A stretch of DNA of 64,000 bases from Theristus sp. LFF4_11. Taxonomy: Eukaryota; Nematoda; Chromadorea; Monhysterida; Xyalidae. The position numbers were made by a program, and so were the translations under genes. The stretch is from the NCBI GenBank assembly GCA_030248135.1, contig JASANC010005440.1:124001-188000 (forward strand). The letters run 5' to 3'. Shown here one piece after another: positions 31,501 through 43,780 of the stretch (its first letter is position 1; every line of letters starts with the position of its first letter). The notes beneath the pieces are model-generated. The model did no database searches, was not told the origin of the DNA, and worked only from the letters and a program-made list of their open reading frames with translations.

Positions 31501-34500
31501 ACAGATGCTGAATAGTATCAGTTTAACAATAGTCCTGCAGATTGAGTCGCATCTGAATTGACATGACAAGTGACATCATGGTACAACTCACACACACAAA
31601 TTGACATGACATCATATCAATATAAAACTGACATCGACGTTTACTGAGGACATTTTGACGTTTACTTTGATCTTGACATCTCAATTTAACAAAGCAAGTC
31701 CCAACTAATAATCAGCCAGTCAGTCAGTTTTATTCTGCAGTGCACAGCATGATACCAGAGAAGTGTAAGACACCATGAGTAGGCAAGCCAAAACACAACA
31801 GAAACAGAGAGCATACAGTAGAGCAAAAGAAAATGATGTACAGTGGAGCACGAAAAACAAAAACGCATGAGCCCAGAGACGATCTACGTAAGACGAGCAA
31901 AAAACGAGCTGGTGATAAAGCACGGCGGTACAATAAAAGAGTAATTTACAGTAATCACTTTTGTCAGCCTGTTTTCTGTTCGTTCTTCAGCGAGGTGAAC
32001 TGTCAATTTAACAAAGAAAATCGTAACTAACTATCACGTTTCTCAGCCTGTTTTCTGTTCGTTCTTCAGCGAGGTGAACTGTCAATTTAACAATGAAAAT
32101 CATCACTAATTATCAGTTTCCTCAATCTTTTCTTCTTCAGCGAGGTGAACTCCGGTTTCTTCTACAAGACTGCGGGTGAGCGTGAGCAACTCGTCGCAGC
32201 CGAGCGAGCGTTCATCGATGAGCGCGTTCGCAAGATCGTCGAGTTCAAGAAGAAGATGTGCGATGAGCCAAACGCCACCGACGGCAAACAGCGCAGTTTC
32301 GTTGTCATTAATCAGAAGGTACCAGTAGTTGGTTTTATGGGGTTTGTGATTTGGGCAGTCTTTCCACTTCAATTTACCCATTGATTTTCGAAGCGGGAAG
32401 GTAGCATTGGTGGGTTTTGAGGAATGGACGGATGACGAACGACAAACGATCCCGTAAACCAATACCTTCAGTAACTTTTTTGTTCTGTAGAATTAACGAC
32501 AAATACCTATAACGGTTTCCAGGTTGTTTCCGTGGAATCATTCTGGCTGCACGAAAATGCCGTTTTGTGAAACCCGAATTAATTGAACCTTTCACTGGAG
32601 CATTGAAATATGACAAAGCCTGTTATGCAATATCAATTTGCCCAGTGAAAATGTGCATCACATTCAAAAACGTCACACCTTCAGAAATTCAGACAGTCGA
32701 TAATTTGAAGAACTACAGTCTAACTCGATAACATATCCAACTAGCTGATTGGTTGGTGATCGTAACGCAAGCATTCTATGCAGTCTAATATCCACAGTAA
32801 TGCCTGCACAAAATGCGTGCATCACGCGACCACCATCCAATCAGCTAGTTGGAGATGTTATCGAGTTAGACTGTATCTCAATCGAATCGCGACAACAGAA
32901 TAACCCCAGCCAGCCTGCTTAACCTAAGCTAAGCCAATCGCACGTCCCATCACAGGGTATCGATCCGCCGAGTCTCGAGGCGCTCGCCGCCGCTGACATC
33001 ATGGCGCTGCGTCGCGCGAAACGCCGCAACATGGAGCGACTGCAGTTGGCGTGCGGCGGGGAGCCGCTGAATCAGATCGACGCTGATCTACAGCCGTCCG
33101 TGCTGGGACACGCCGGACTCATCTATGAGCACGTCTTGGTGGGTGGGGTTCGGGTTTTTTTTTTGGGGGGGGGGATATGGCGTTTTGTGGATTCTGTGGA
33201 GACGTGTGCTTTGGTGGGTGCAGTTTGGTTATGAAAAATCGTGAGGTTTTGGTGGAGACTTGTGAGAAGAACTTTGTGGAGACACATCCAGGTGGGTTGG
33301 GTTGCTTTGGGAAACAAAATTGGTGAAGTGGGCCGAGTCCCTGAACGAGTTCACTTAGGCGACTGGTATATTTCCGCATCCAGCATGAACGCTGGCTTCG
33401 TTTCCGGAGGTGCACGGGAGCCATTTTCATGCCTGTTCCTGGCAGGCAGGCAAACCCGCCAAATAGAGGTAACCTGGTTGGCGAAATTGCTGAATGGATG
33501 AAAAATGGATGATTTGTTCGACTGGCCGCTCAGAATTTGGCGTAACATGGCAGATGATGCCTGTTCCGAAGGCCAACCAACATGCGTGTTCTCCTGCGTA
33601 GGCCTCGGAACAAGCATAACAGGCTCCCGTGCATGTCTGTTCGTTTCGACGTCTGCAAAACGCATTGAAGTCGCAGAATCACGAAAACAATCACAATACC
33701 ACTTGCATTTTGCGCACAGGGCGAGGACAAGTTCACGTTCGTCGAAGAGTGCGAGAATCCGTCGTCGGTGACGCTGATGGTGAAGGGGCCGAACAAGCAC
33801 ACGATCGTGCAGATCAAGGACGCCATCCACGATGGACTACGCGCCGTCAAGAACGCCATCGACGACGGTTGGTTCGGGTGGAGTCAGTGGTCAGTTGCTA
33901 TAAAAAGTGAATAGTGCTTGAAAAGTGAATAGTTCTACTCCAGGGTGTCCCAAAATTTAGACCTTGACAAATTCCGGTTGAGTACTTGAACCACAAGTTC
34001 ATCTTTGACCGAAGTTTCCCATTGATTGGATTGATATTTCTAATTTCCACGCAAAACTGTTTGTCTTTGAAGCTCATGTCTCGATTATTTTTCCAGAGTT
34101 TCTTAAAGACTAACTTTTGGAACACCTTGGAGTTTTAATGTTCACTTTTCAAACACTATTCACTTTTATAGAACTGACCACTGGGGTCTGGGTGTGCTCG
34201 GGCTGGCATCGACTCTGGCAATGAGTTTCACTTTCTCATTGGTTGCAAATGAAATGATTCATCAGATCAAGACGCGTTTCTATTGTTTTTTTTTGTCCTG
34301 AACGTATCTGCATTGTTTCGTTGCTCTTCCCGGAACGGATCCTCTCCATTTTGCCTCCCTCGCAAGGTTGCGTCGTGCCGGGCGCCGGCGCGTTCGAGAT
34401 CGCCGCGCATCGAGCGCTCACGAAACTGCAGAGCTCGATCAAGGGACGCGCGCGACTGGGCGTTCAGGTGACCGTTTCGCATGGAGTTTTTTTTCTGGAA

Positions 34501-35770
34501 GTGCTGCATTCTGCGGTTTTAGAATTGCCCGCTGCATCCACCGCCAGGTTTTTTTTTCAAAACTGCCAGGATGCAATTTGCATCCGTCAGCTGAAAAAAG
34601 GATGCAAATTGAAAAAAAACTTGATGCAAATTTTTAAAAGCTGGAAAAGGTTCAAAATCAGTTCGGCAGTCGGCTGTCATGACTGCAATAACAACAAAAG
34701 CTGACAAATCGTTTGGTTTTCGTTCTCAATGCCAGGCGTTCGCCGACGCGCTGCTGATCATCCCGAAGACGTTGGCTGCTAACGCCGGCTTCGACCCGCA
34801 GGAGGCCATCGTGAAACTGCAGGAGGAGAGCGCCGTGAGCAGTTTGACCGTTGGACTCGACATTGCAACGGGTGAGTCGCGGGCTTGTTACTGCGTGGGG
34901 CTTAATGTTGGGGTGACCTTTTACGGGGGCTGAGTGTTGTCTAAAACGATTTGATTAGTGGACTCGACGTTGTAACGGGTGAGCGGGTTTGCTTCTGCTT
35001 GATGAATTCACTCATTTTTTTCATTTATTATTTCCATCCGCCCCATTGTTAAACGATCGATAGTTGGAAGGTTGTTGAATGAAACGTATTGTTGTAGATG
35101 TAGTGTTTGGATCGACATGACGCCATCTACTTTCCAAAACCTCTGTTTTCATGCACAAACACCAGTTTTCAGTTTTGCTCACCAGCTTACGTATTTTTTT
35201 CACGTGAAATGATTGGCCAAACTGAAACACCGTAACCCGCGTGACAAGCACGTGCTTCAGAGAACATGACGTCATTTCGGTGTGACTCGTTGGAATGAAT
35301 AGGCTATACATTTTTTGAAAACCTGACTTTCAGGCGATCCAATGGTGCCGGCCGATAATGGAATCTGGGACAATTATATTGTGAAACGCAATATGATCAG
35401 CTCAAGGTTTGTGGGTTTAATTTTCCTTTTTTTCTGATGCGCTGATTCGATTGGTTGTATCGGCATGACATGCCCAATTACAGTGCAGCGTGTATATGCG
35501 CCTGGACCCAAAGGTCGTGCACAATGCACAGCACACAAACACACTAGCACTTGGCACACAAACAGTGCATAATCTGCCAGTGTGTTTGTGACTGGTGGTG
35601 TTCATCACACGAAAACACAGTCTGCGAAAACACACATTTACGATCTCGAATGTTGCTTTTTTTGAAATGGCGCAACATTTTTTATTCTATTGTGCAGTCA
35701 CGTGATCGCGACTAATCTGCTGCTGGTTGATGAGGTGATGCGTGCCGGTATGTCGTCCTTAAAAGGTTGA
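28567..35770 (+). CDS. CCT6: T-complex protein 1 subunit zeta (CCT6)
   Basis: Thirteen exons: 28567-28703, 28990-29053, 29279-29413, 30095-30268, 30777-30857, 31137-31270, 32141-32318, 32956-33138, 33720-33867, 34367-34467, 34736-34871, 35334-35406 and 35698-35770. Phases join throughout, giving 538 residues (family about 531). Chaperonin signatures: NLGPKG (37-42), [10 protein letters not shown] with catalytic Asp90 (85-94), [45 protein letters not shown] (412-422), and the zeta-type C-terminus [10 protein letters not shown]. It forms one position of the eight-membered cytosolic TRiC ring, which folds actin, tubulin and other clients with ATP. Introns hold several MITEs and a repeat of the exon-7 acceptor. 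All introns are GT-AG. Exons are GC-rich against AT-rich introns. Confidence 0.97.
31961..32140 (+). repeat. Tandem copies of the CCT6 exon-7 splice acceptor
   Basis: TTCTTCAGCGAGGTGAACT, which spans the true exon-7 acceptor at 32139-32140, also occurs with AG at 31989-31990 and 32068-32069. The units are 79 and 71 bp apart, and each decoy is followed by GTCAATTTAACAA. Use of either decoy would bring an in-frame stop about 12 codons later (both reach TAA), so splicing must select the third site or yield nonsense transcripts. Confidence 0.85.
32716..32873. mobile_element. CAGT-family MITE in CCT6 intron 7
   Basis: Perfect terminal repeat CAGTCTAACTCGATAACAT, mirrored at 32873, with TA on both sides (32714-32715 and 32874-32875), as in Tc1/mariner targets. 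The inner CTAGCTGATTGGTTGGTG, mirrored by a degenerate CACCATCCAATCAGCTAG arm, and the TGCATGC-like block are shared with 28362 and, partly, 38430 and 47575. Confidence 0.85.
33390..33655. repeat. Imperfect inverted repeat in CCT6 intron 8
   Basis: GTGCACGGGAGCC at about 33410 pairs with GGCTCCCGTGCATG near 33625; GCCTGTTCC and GGAACAAGC also pair. The adjoining CCGAGTCCCTGAACGAG and TCACTTAGGC resembles 50550-50580, so this is probably a dispersed element. Confidence 0.5.
33885..34183. mobile_element. Inverted-repeat MITE in CCT6 intron 9
   Basis: CAGTGGTCAGTT, then TATAAAAAGTGAATAGTG, is mirrored by CACTATTCACTTTTATAG and AACTGACCACTG. A second inner pair is ACTCCAGGGTGTCCCAAAA with TTTTGGAACACCTTGGAGT. 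No clear target duplication. Confidence 0.72.
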
Positions 35771-36171
35771 GCGCGAAAAAAATGTTTGAGTAGCGAGCAT
35801 TTGCGAGAAGAATGGATTTCATGATCAATTTTAGGGCGTCTTGATTATGCAAATTGAATCAACATTTTTTTAATTTGTAGATCGAAGTATACACATTGAG
35901 AAGACCGGTTTCGTTTTTTGTTGTTGTTGATGTTGCTGCTGTTGTGTTGCTTGTTTTGGATTTTCATGGTTGGTTATTACGGTATTAGCAGATTGTTGCT
36001 TGTTTTTGAGTGTGTGATTTTATGTTTGTTTGTTTCTTTAATTTGCAGTCAGTTATACCAGTCTAAGTCGCTTATCGAAAGCTTACGGTTCCGATTTGTT
36101 GGTTTCGTGTGATGAATGTTGATTTGTGGTTTTCTGACATTCTGCTGCTGAATTTGTTTGTTTCACCTTGC

Positions 36172-36177
36172 AATAAA
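36172..36177 (+). terminator. Candidate CCT6 polyadenylation signal
   Basis: AATAAA about 400 nt beyond the CCT6 stop. It is the first good signal on the plus strand, just before the MITE at 36242. Confidence 0.4.
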
Positions 36178-36241
36178 AATTCGAGAATCCACTGCAGTTT
36201 TTTGAAAAAATGATGAAAATCCCCGCGACTAAAAACACATA

Positions 36242-36670
36242 CCGTATTACCTCTAATAAACCCCCATGGGGGTTTATTTCTTCAGCGACTTCTGGGGGTG
36301 GGGGTTTATTTTGGGGGGGGGGCTTTATTTTTGGGGGGGTTTATTTGGAAACCATTTTTAGGAGTGGGCAAAATGGCAAAAATACCTTCCATGGCAGGAA
36401 GGAAGTCGCAGAAACTTCTACTCTACATAGAAATTTCCTTTTACAACAGCCTTTTGTAATGAAATTACCATTAACTCATCCATTTGGGGCCTTTGGTAGC
36501 ACAATTTCATCATTTTCACTGCAACCAGCCACTGAATTCGCTGGGTATGTGTTTCAAACAGGTTTCAATAATCCCCCATGGGGGATTATTTGGAAACTTG
36601 TCGAGGGGGTGGGGGTTTATTTTGGGGGGGGGGTTTAATTTTGGGGGGGGGGTTAATAGAGGTAATACGG
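36242..36670. mobile_element. TA-flanked MITE with CCGTATTACC termini, copy B
   Basis: Termini CCGTATTACCTCTAATAAAC and GTTAATAGAGGTAATACGG, with TA at 36240-36241 and 36671-36672. The interior (TTGTAATGAAATTACCATTA, GGGGCCTTTGGTAGCACAAT) matches 13635-14076. Confidence 0.82.
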
Positions 36671-38360
36671 TAACTACTTGTAGTTAATTCTTCAAGTCTC
36701 CGAGTTCTTCAAGTTTTTAGCAGTTCAAATATAAGCAGTTCTTTTTAAGAACTTTATTTTTCAGTTTTATTTAAAAAAGCTGGAAGGATAACTTTTGAGC
36801 CCACCAGGGCTTTACTATTTCGAAAGCTCGTGTGTTTTCAGCTTCCAGTTATAATTGTCCCCCCATGATCTGTCAGGGAAAAACAACCATAAGAGATGCC
36901 CAAAAATCCATTGCAGTGGTGATAAATCGCTCAAATATGTGTGTGTTTGTATTCCAACTTCCTAGTTTCATACGAAATGATCTTTCTGCACCGCTGTTGA
37001 CAACAAAGATTCCGTGGTCTGAAATTACACACCAACCGATTGCGCTTTTCAGAGATTTTCATCGCGCATGCGTGGCAATAAATCGCGTTAAAAACGAATA
37101 TTATTTATCACCCATGGCAGTCATATTCAGGAACCCAATTGGGATTTCGGCGGCAATTTTCGTCGAAAGCAGTATATACTAAACTTCGCTGAAAACTCCG
37201 ATTACTTCGATTTACAACAAACAAGCAAGCGATGGATAACTTTTGTGGATATATTCGGTTTTTACGATCACAGCGAGTGTATTTGGGAGTTTGTTTTTAC
37301 GATTCTCAGTTTTGCGGAAAACTTTTCCGTGTTTCGTAAACCGGAGACTTGAAATTTGTTTCACAGGGTTGTTTTTGTTGCAACAATCTGCTTGGTGTAT
37401 AGTGAAACACATGAAACTTGTTGATATACACAGAGTCAATTTGGATGTTTCCCAAGCGCCACCTGAGTCCCTTCATAAATGACACATCGTTTTGGCCGAT
37501 GTCGATTTGATATTATGAGTAACAGTTGCATGTTGCTGAAGTTTTTCGCGCTCATGTGTGTTTTTATGCCACCCTTAATTTTGAAAAAAAAATAAAATTT
37601 CATACAATCCCTCCTTGTCCTTTTTTGACAACAGCAGATTTGCGCGTTTTGCTGACAATTTTTTTAAACTCAAAAAATAATTTATGTACTTTGATTTTTT
37701 TCTTCAGGAAAAAACCGTTTTCTCCACTTAGCAACAGCGATCGTTTGTGGACGACCATATAATCAGCGCCCATGGTATTCATCATCTTTCTTCAAAATAT
37801 TTTTGTTTCCCATGGTTGAAAAAAACATAATTTACCCTTTGTGTGCAGCCATTTTGACCCGGACACTGGCTGATTGGTCGTCTCTGAACATGAGAGTACC
37901 AATCAGCGAGCTTTTTAAGTTTAAAAAATTTAAAGTGATTATTTAAATTTTAAAAAGTTGTTTACTTTGCTGCGCACGCAACCCGGAGCAGAAATATCAC
38001 CACAAACTTCCGCAGAGCACAGACCATTTCTAAACGGGTCATTTTTGCATTTTTTTTCAACAACCATTGTACAAAAAATAGTTTTTGGCACTTTTTTGCA
38101 GAACCACTGCCGTGTTCTCGTTTGCGGAAATCGAAGGAAAAAAACGCAAACAAAGTCTCGCTTATATATTTCGAGAAGTGACTCCTGTATAAAGTGCACA
38201 CAAACACAAATGGACTGTGCGGTGTGCAGTGTTTTTTTTTCATATTATGCCGAACTGTAACTGTAGACAGCGAAAGAGAGGTGAAAATAAATTCATAAGC
38301 TGCCTGTGTGGAGAGGCGCAGTCAAATGACGTACTCTCAGACCATACGGAGTATGGTAAC

Positions 38361-38626
38361 ATACCGTATTGGGTCTTGACACGATCCTGCAAACGCTGCT
38401 GGTGACTTCCCTGACGATCAGGGTCGGTTACTGTCGAAGTGTTGAATTATTGGCAATCGAGTGATTGGTCGGTGGTCATATGGTGCATGCTTTGCTGTGC
38501 ATGGCAGACTCCGCCTCCACAGCAGTGCCTGCACAGAAAGCATGCATCACGTGATCACCGACGAGTCAGCCGAGGGCCAATGAGTTCGGGCGTATGTAAG
38601 AAGATCGTGTCGAGACCCGATATCGT
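38361..38626. mobile_element. Composite inverted repeat with nested CAGT-like MITE
   Basis: ATACCGTATTGGGTCTTGAC with ACGATC at 38361-38386 is mirrored by GATCGTGTCGAGACCCGATA at about 38603-38624. Inside lies a CTGTCGAAGTGTTGAATTAT...GTGATTGGTCGGTGGTCA unit with a TGCATGC block, related to the 28362 family. A fragment (GATCTCGACACGATC, CCCTGATCGTGAGG) recurs near 48679-48720. Confidence 0.6.
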
Positions 38627-39527
38627 GTATTTCATGGTTATGCACGTTTCTGCGCACGAGTCTCGATTTTGCTTATATATTGGAAGCAAAACTACAAACA
38701 CGGAAATTCCACAAGCTTTTGCTCGCGCACACACGCACACGCACTCCGTTTTTCTCTTCATGTGACCGCGCGCGCGGCAGGGCCAATGTTGGTCGCTGAA
38801 AACCTGCATATGCACGTCGAGGCGTGAAAATGGAACAACAGCTAAACAGCACTTGTGCTATTAGGGTTGTCGCAAAATTGCTATTCTTGAATTGAGAAGC
38901 TTGATATCATTTGTTGTCAACAGTCAGCAAATATGTTATTGTGAAATTGATCAAAAGACGTGTTTGTGCCATCCTTTCATAGGACTACTGCGCGAGAAAC
39001 CCTCATAGTGCTCTAGCACAAATGCTACAGAAATTACATTTTCTGTGGGGCTTTATCCGAACATATTTCGACTGTTTTTGGAAGCGATATTTCAGGCGAT
39101 ATTCGCGTCACCAACAACAATTCGCGCTGCCTATTTGCAATCTCTGCGCATGTGTGTGTGTACCCTGTCCACACATTCAAAAGTGATGTAAATCCGGAAA
39201 AAACCGTTTTTATGCGTGCCGTGCACGCGCGCGCGCGCGCTTCCAAGCGCAAAAACAAACAACAATGAACGAAACTGCATGGTCCTTTCAGCTGACCTCC
39301 ACTGACTGATGCGAAAAAGTTGTCAGGTTCGCCAGAATTGCCTTTTTGAGTTCAGTTTTGCGGATGATTTTTTCCATAACTTTCATGCCGAAAAATGAAA
39401 CTCGAAATTTTAATTTTTTCAGTGAAATGACTTTTAGAGTGAGAAGCAAAACTGTGCTTTGTGCCCATTGTGAAGCCCTGGTCTAAAGACAGTCTGTCTA
39501 CACTCTGTTTAAACACGGTAATGTTGT

Positions 39528-39600
39528 ACAGTCACAAACAAACACACACACGCGCACATGCGATATCACCAGCAGCAGCGAGCGTTTCATCGCGCGTGTG
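39528..39600. repeat. CA/CG dinucleotide-rich palindrome
   Basis: GTCACAAACAAACACACAC then a GCGCACATGCG core and a CGCGCGTGTGC arm. It has the same flavour as tracts near 30490-30560 and 49505-49660. Confidence 0.45.
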
Positions 39601-41956
39601 CATTTTCGACTGCGCTGCATCACCGAGCGCACGGTCTACAGACTAGGACTTTATACTAGTCAGTGTATCGTAAGAATGACAATAGTGACCACTGTGGTAA
39701 CTTTTCCGTCGTCCGAAATCGCTCGACGAACAGTTATATATCGGTCAAGCCGCTGTTTCCTCGAAAAGGCCTTTTCAGTCTCAAATGCGGCATAAAAATG
39801 CCACCATAAAGAATGTCTTTGTGACGCTCATGACGCAAATATTGGTGTCACAGATTTTAGGGCTTCATACATTTACGCTTTTTCTGTCAGCTTGTCAGCT
39901 TCATAGTTTGCTGTCCTGAAAGGATCACAGTGGTATTGATAAGGGCTGTGGTTGTGCGCTTTTTGAGACTTTATTATTAGTGCCGTTCAACACCATTTCA
40001 GTGCTTATTCTTATACATCTACACGTTGGTTGGTTACATACTCGTTAGATTTTCAACCAATCAGCGCTCGCTTCCATTTAAACAAAACGTTTTGATCAAT
40101 TTTTTTCTGCACTGCGCATTTTCTCACGCACGGCGCACACTGGAATATATCGAAATAATCAATTTCAAGAAATGAAAAAAAAAACTTTATACCAGAAGAA
40201 GAAAAAAACCAAACGAGTCGCGGATAATTTTTCACTCCTTTCCGAGCTGTCCATGGTTACGAATATACGAGAGAAAAAAATGTACACCGAACAGCGCCCG
40301 ACCGAAACAGACAGGGAGATGAATGAATAGAATATGTTCTGCATTTTACTTTCCAAAAAAAGTCACGAGAAAAAAAACACTCGACGGTCAAGGCGAACGC
40401 TCTGAAGAACCGAACGAACTCCGTGGAACTCTGTATACAACGGTGGAATAAAAGTTGGTGGAGAAAGTAAAAATAAAAACTAAAAGAAATGCACATGAGT
40501 AAGAATGCCCTTTTAGCAATTTATATGATACGCCCCGACGGAATTGGAATTCTGTGCCCTCTTATACTGGTTCATATGGAATAATAATAAAGAGCAACAG
40601 AACATATATTTCTTTGCGGACTGACAGACACTGGCTGGACTGTCTGCCGTTATATGGCAGTCATGGAATTTAAAAATAATGCGTTTATTTCAAACTACGT
40701 TAGACGGAGTCAGCTAGCGTTTCATTTGGTGGTGAAAACACCAGTAAAGTGTCGACAGTGAAAATTTGATTTATTTTACGCCTTCAGTTCAAATCAGATA
40801 ATCTTATCAAAATATCGGTGTACATGCACAAATCGGCAATCAGGAATCTTGTTGCTGTAATTTTCATTTGTCGGTCAAAGAAAAATTTGCTCCCTATTTA
40901 GAGTCTCAAAGCTCCTTTTTTGCCGTGTTTACTTTATTTGTTGTTAAATTTAGTTTTTCAGTTTTTGCTGACAAACAGGAGTAACAAGGATTTTAATTAT
41001 TGAACCATCTTGAAATTTACTCATTATCATTTTTTAGTTTCTGCCTGCGACTCAATGTGTGTGCAGACTAGAAAGGAAACTACATTATTAGTTCTAATCG
41101 TTATGTGGCAATAGTGACTCGGCCCTATTTTGGGCACTCGGATCACATACCAATTTTGAATTCCCGCCTCACGCATGAAACTGCACACAGGAGTCTCGGG
41201 ACCAACATAAAAGATCATACTTATATCCTATCCTTTCTCGGAACTATTTCTCAGCGCTTGAAATTGTTTTACAGCAAAATGACACGATTCCAAGCTCTGA
41301 GCGTCAGGTCAGCTAATCCTGAGCTTGTGTTTATTTGACTTTTTTGCCTCGTGTTTCCGTTTCAGATGTTATTGGCTAACAACAATATAATCTGTACATT
41401 ACATGCCATATAGCTTATCCCTGTCCCGCTTACCGGAAAAACCTGTCAAGCTTCGTTTCAAATTGTTCTTGTCAAATACTGTTGCGGGCGGTTTGTGAAC
41501 TGGCACACGAGCTTTTTTCATTTTCATGTTTCTGCCTCCACCCCCCGTTTTTCGGTCGAGAATAATGTAAAATGATATTCATGACCAAGGTTGCAACTAA
41601 TTTTGGTGACCCACTTTGTTTTCTTTCTTGACACTGTTCCAGCCTGTTCAGTCCTGTTCAGTTGAAAGTAACTTTTTTAGGTGCGAAATTTGTTTTTTAT
41701 ACTTTGTAATATCAAATCAAAACCACTGTACCACCACAACAGTGGTGCATTAACTTTGCGGCAACCCACACTACCGTACCCCACTCTGTCGCACGGGATT
41801 GCGTTCCCATTCATGAATGGGAATTCAGCTACAATAGAGACATATTTCAAATATTCACAAAATTTCAGATTCAACATTTACACCAAACCATGCGGTAACG
41901 ACAGCTCAAAAAAGGTCTAAAATTAAAAATAGATTAAAAAATAAAAAAAACCCAAC

Positions 41957-42557
41957 ATGCGTCGTCTGTGGCGATCAATCCGGCGTCGTCTGTCCCGGAA
42001 TCACCACCACAACAACAACAGCAGCGAGAAACACAATAAAAACGACCACCACCACAACAACAACAGTCCAAAAATTACAAAGAAACCGAATCCGTTCGGC
42101 GGCGGAAAACTGGTCGTCATGGCGAGACCGGCACAGCACAAATCCGACCAATCAGCGAACTGCGCTAATCACCCGAGCTCGGGTCGGTCGTCAACCGTTC
42201 AGGACGCGTCCGTCCAGACGACAATGTCGACGTTGATTTTCAGTTATAATCACGATAATTCCGATCAATTCGCCGCGTTTTCACCGGTGGACGATTTTGG
42301 CGACCTAATGAACAACAACAACACCGCTAGCAGCCGTTTTCAGTGTGGCAATGCGCTTCAATTGAGTTCAGTGTCGGCGTTCGCTCGTGGCAGCGTCGGA
42401 GAGACGACTACGGTAATGGCGGATGCGTCGATCGCGTCGAGACCGACACAAACGATGACGACCGCGAATGGCAGCTGCGTACGACAACAGACTGCGGTGT
42501 CGCCCGGTCGATGCGACTCGTGTCACGTGACGTCACGCGATACGCACTGCGCTGCCG
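41957..42557 (+). CDS. Candidate first coding exon of the 3'-terminal gene
   Basis: An ATG-initiated frame of 200 codons ends at a donor G|GTTGGT in phase 1. It is basic at the start (RRLWRSIRRRLSR), then has His/Asn-rich runs (HHHNNNSSEKHN), then Ser/Thr-rich sequence. GC-rich codon use stands out from its surroundings. Phase 1 matches the acceptor at 61889, whose exon is also Asn- and Pro/Ser-rich. If unspliced, the frame would stop at 42628. I recognise no family. The join across 19 kb is an inference from phase and composition only; the exon could instead belong to a separate short gene. Confidence 0.55.
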
Positions 42558-42718
42558 GTTGGTTTGGATGGCAACTTTTTATGATTATTATGTGTTGGAG
42601 GTTTTTAATTGAGACTGAGAAGAATTAAGATGGCGAGGAATGGCAATTGGGGATTCCGCTGTATCTGTGTGGGGTGTGTTGTGCAACACCAGTCCGATGG
42701 TGTGCTTGAAACGTGCTG

Positions 42719-42800
42719 AAGTTGCTGCAACGTGGTGAACTTGCTTCCATGTGGTGAACTTGCCGCCACGTGGTGAACTTGTTGTCGTGTGGTGAACTTG
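42719..42800. repeat. Short tandem repeat, GTGGTGAACTTG units
   Basis: Four copies of a 19-21-bp unit ending in GTGGTGAACTTG, about 160 bp past the candidate exon donor. Confidence 0.8.
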
Positions 42801-43780
42801 TTCAATCATACACCAATTTTCAATTGATGAACTTTTATGTAGCTTTGCTTTGTGTCCAGTAAAACATATATAAATCTACAAACGCATGAAACTTCCAATT
42901 TTTATGCAATCGCAGTTTTTATATTATTGCCGCTGTAATTGTCGCACAGGTCCCTCCACTTGCAATGGAGCACAATATGGCCGGCTGATATGATTTCAAA
43001 ACACGCGTTTATCCGTGTTCTTTCTCTCTACAAGAAGCCATGGCACATGCTTTAAAGCTATTTCTCGCTTCGAATCTATAAATAAAATTCCGCATTGAAT
43101 ATTTATGTCATTGTATTCTTTATCGAATAAGAGTACCACCATGAGAATACACAAGAGTTTTTACTGTGTTTGTTTTGTCGGCAAACGAAACAACCGTGTG
43201 TGTGTGGCTGAAAGGCCGGATAAAGAACTGTTATTCTGTTTATAAACTGACTGGGACGGGATAAGGTGCAAAAAACACGCACGGACTGGAAAAAAATGCA
43301 TGTGTGTGTCTGTTTTCGAGTTTATGCCCCTGATGAAAAGGACTCAAAGAAAGGTGCACGCTAAAAAATGTCCGAAATCTTCGTGTCCGCCTGCGTGTGT
43401 CCCGAAAAGTGTCCATGTTCCGCCGCATGTTTTGTCGTCCGGGAATATTTCTTGCGCAGAATGCCGAGTATAACTGACCGGGACAGGACACGACGCGGGA
43501 CACAACACCGGACACAAGTTCGGACATTTTCTGCGGACATTTTCAGCGTGTGGTGTGCCAAACACTGGCATACGTTTGACAATATGGCATGCACATGGAG
43601 ATGACAGTTCAAATGGCGCTCGTTACAGCACGGCATTTTCGCAATTTATTCAGTTGATTATGCAGGTTTCGGAATGCTTTTCTCGCAAAATCAATTCAGT
43701 TTGTGACAAAAAAATGTAAATTTGTGTATAAATAATCTTTGTTTTTTCTCTGTTTTGAAAAAATGTCAGAAAACTGCCGT

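Larger units (their letters stand above)
36673..41956. other. Gene-free stretch of about 5.3 kb
   Basis: No splice-consistent exon series or recognisable protein family on either strand. It contains the composite repeat at 38361-38626, a small CTGATTGG palindrome near 37868-37906, and a CA-rich tract near 39530. An undetected RNA gene or lineage-specific exon cannot be excluded. Confidence 0.4.

Noticed and set aside
19261..35770. RFC5 and CCT6 as an operon
   Set aside because: The 965-bp gap contains a MITE and is longer than usual operon spacing; nothing shows a shared transcript.
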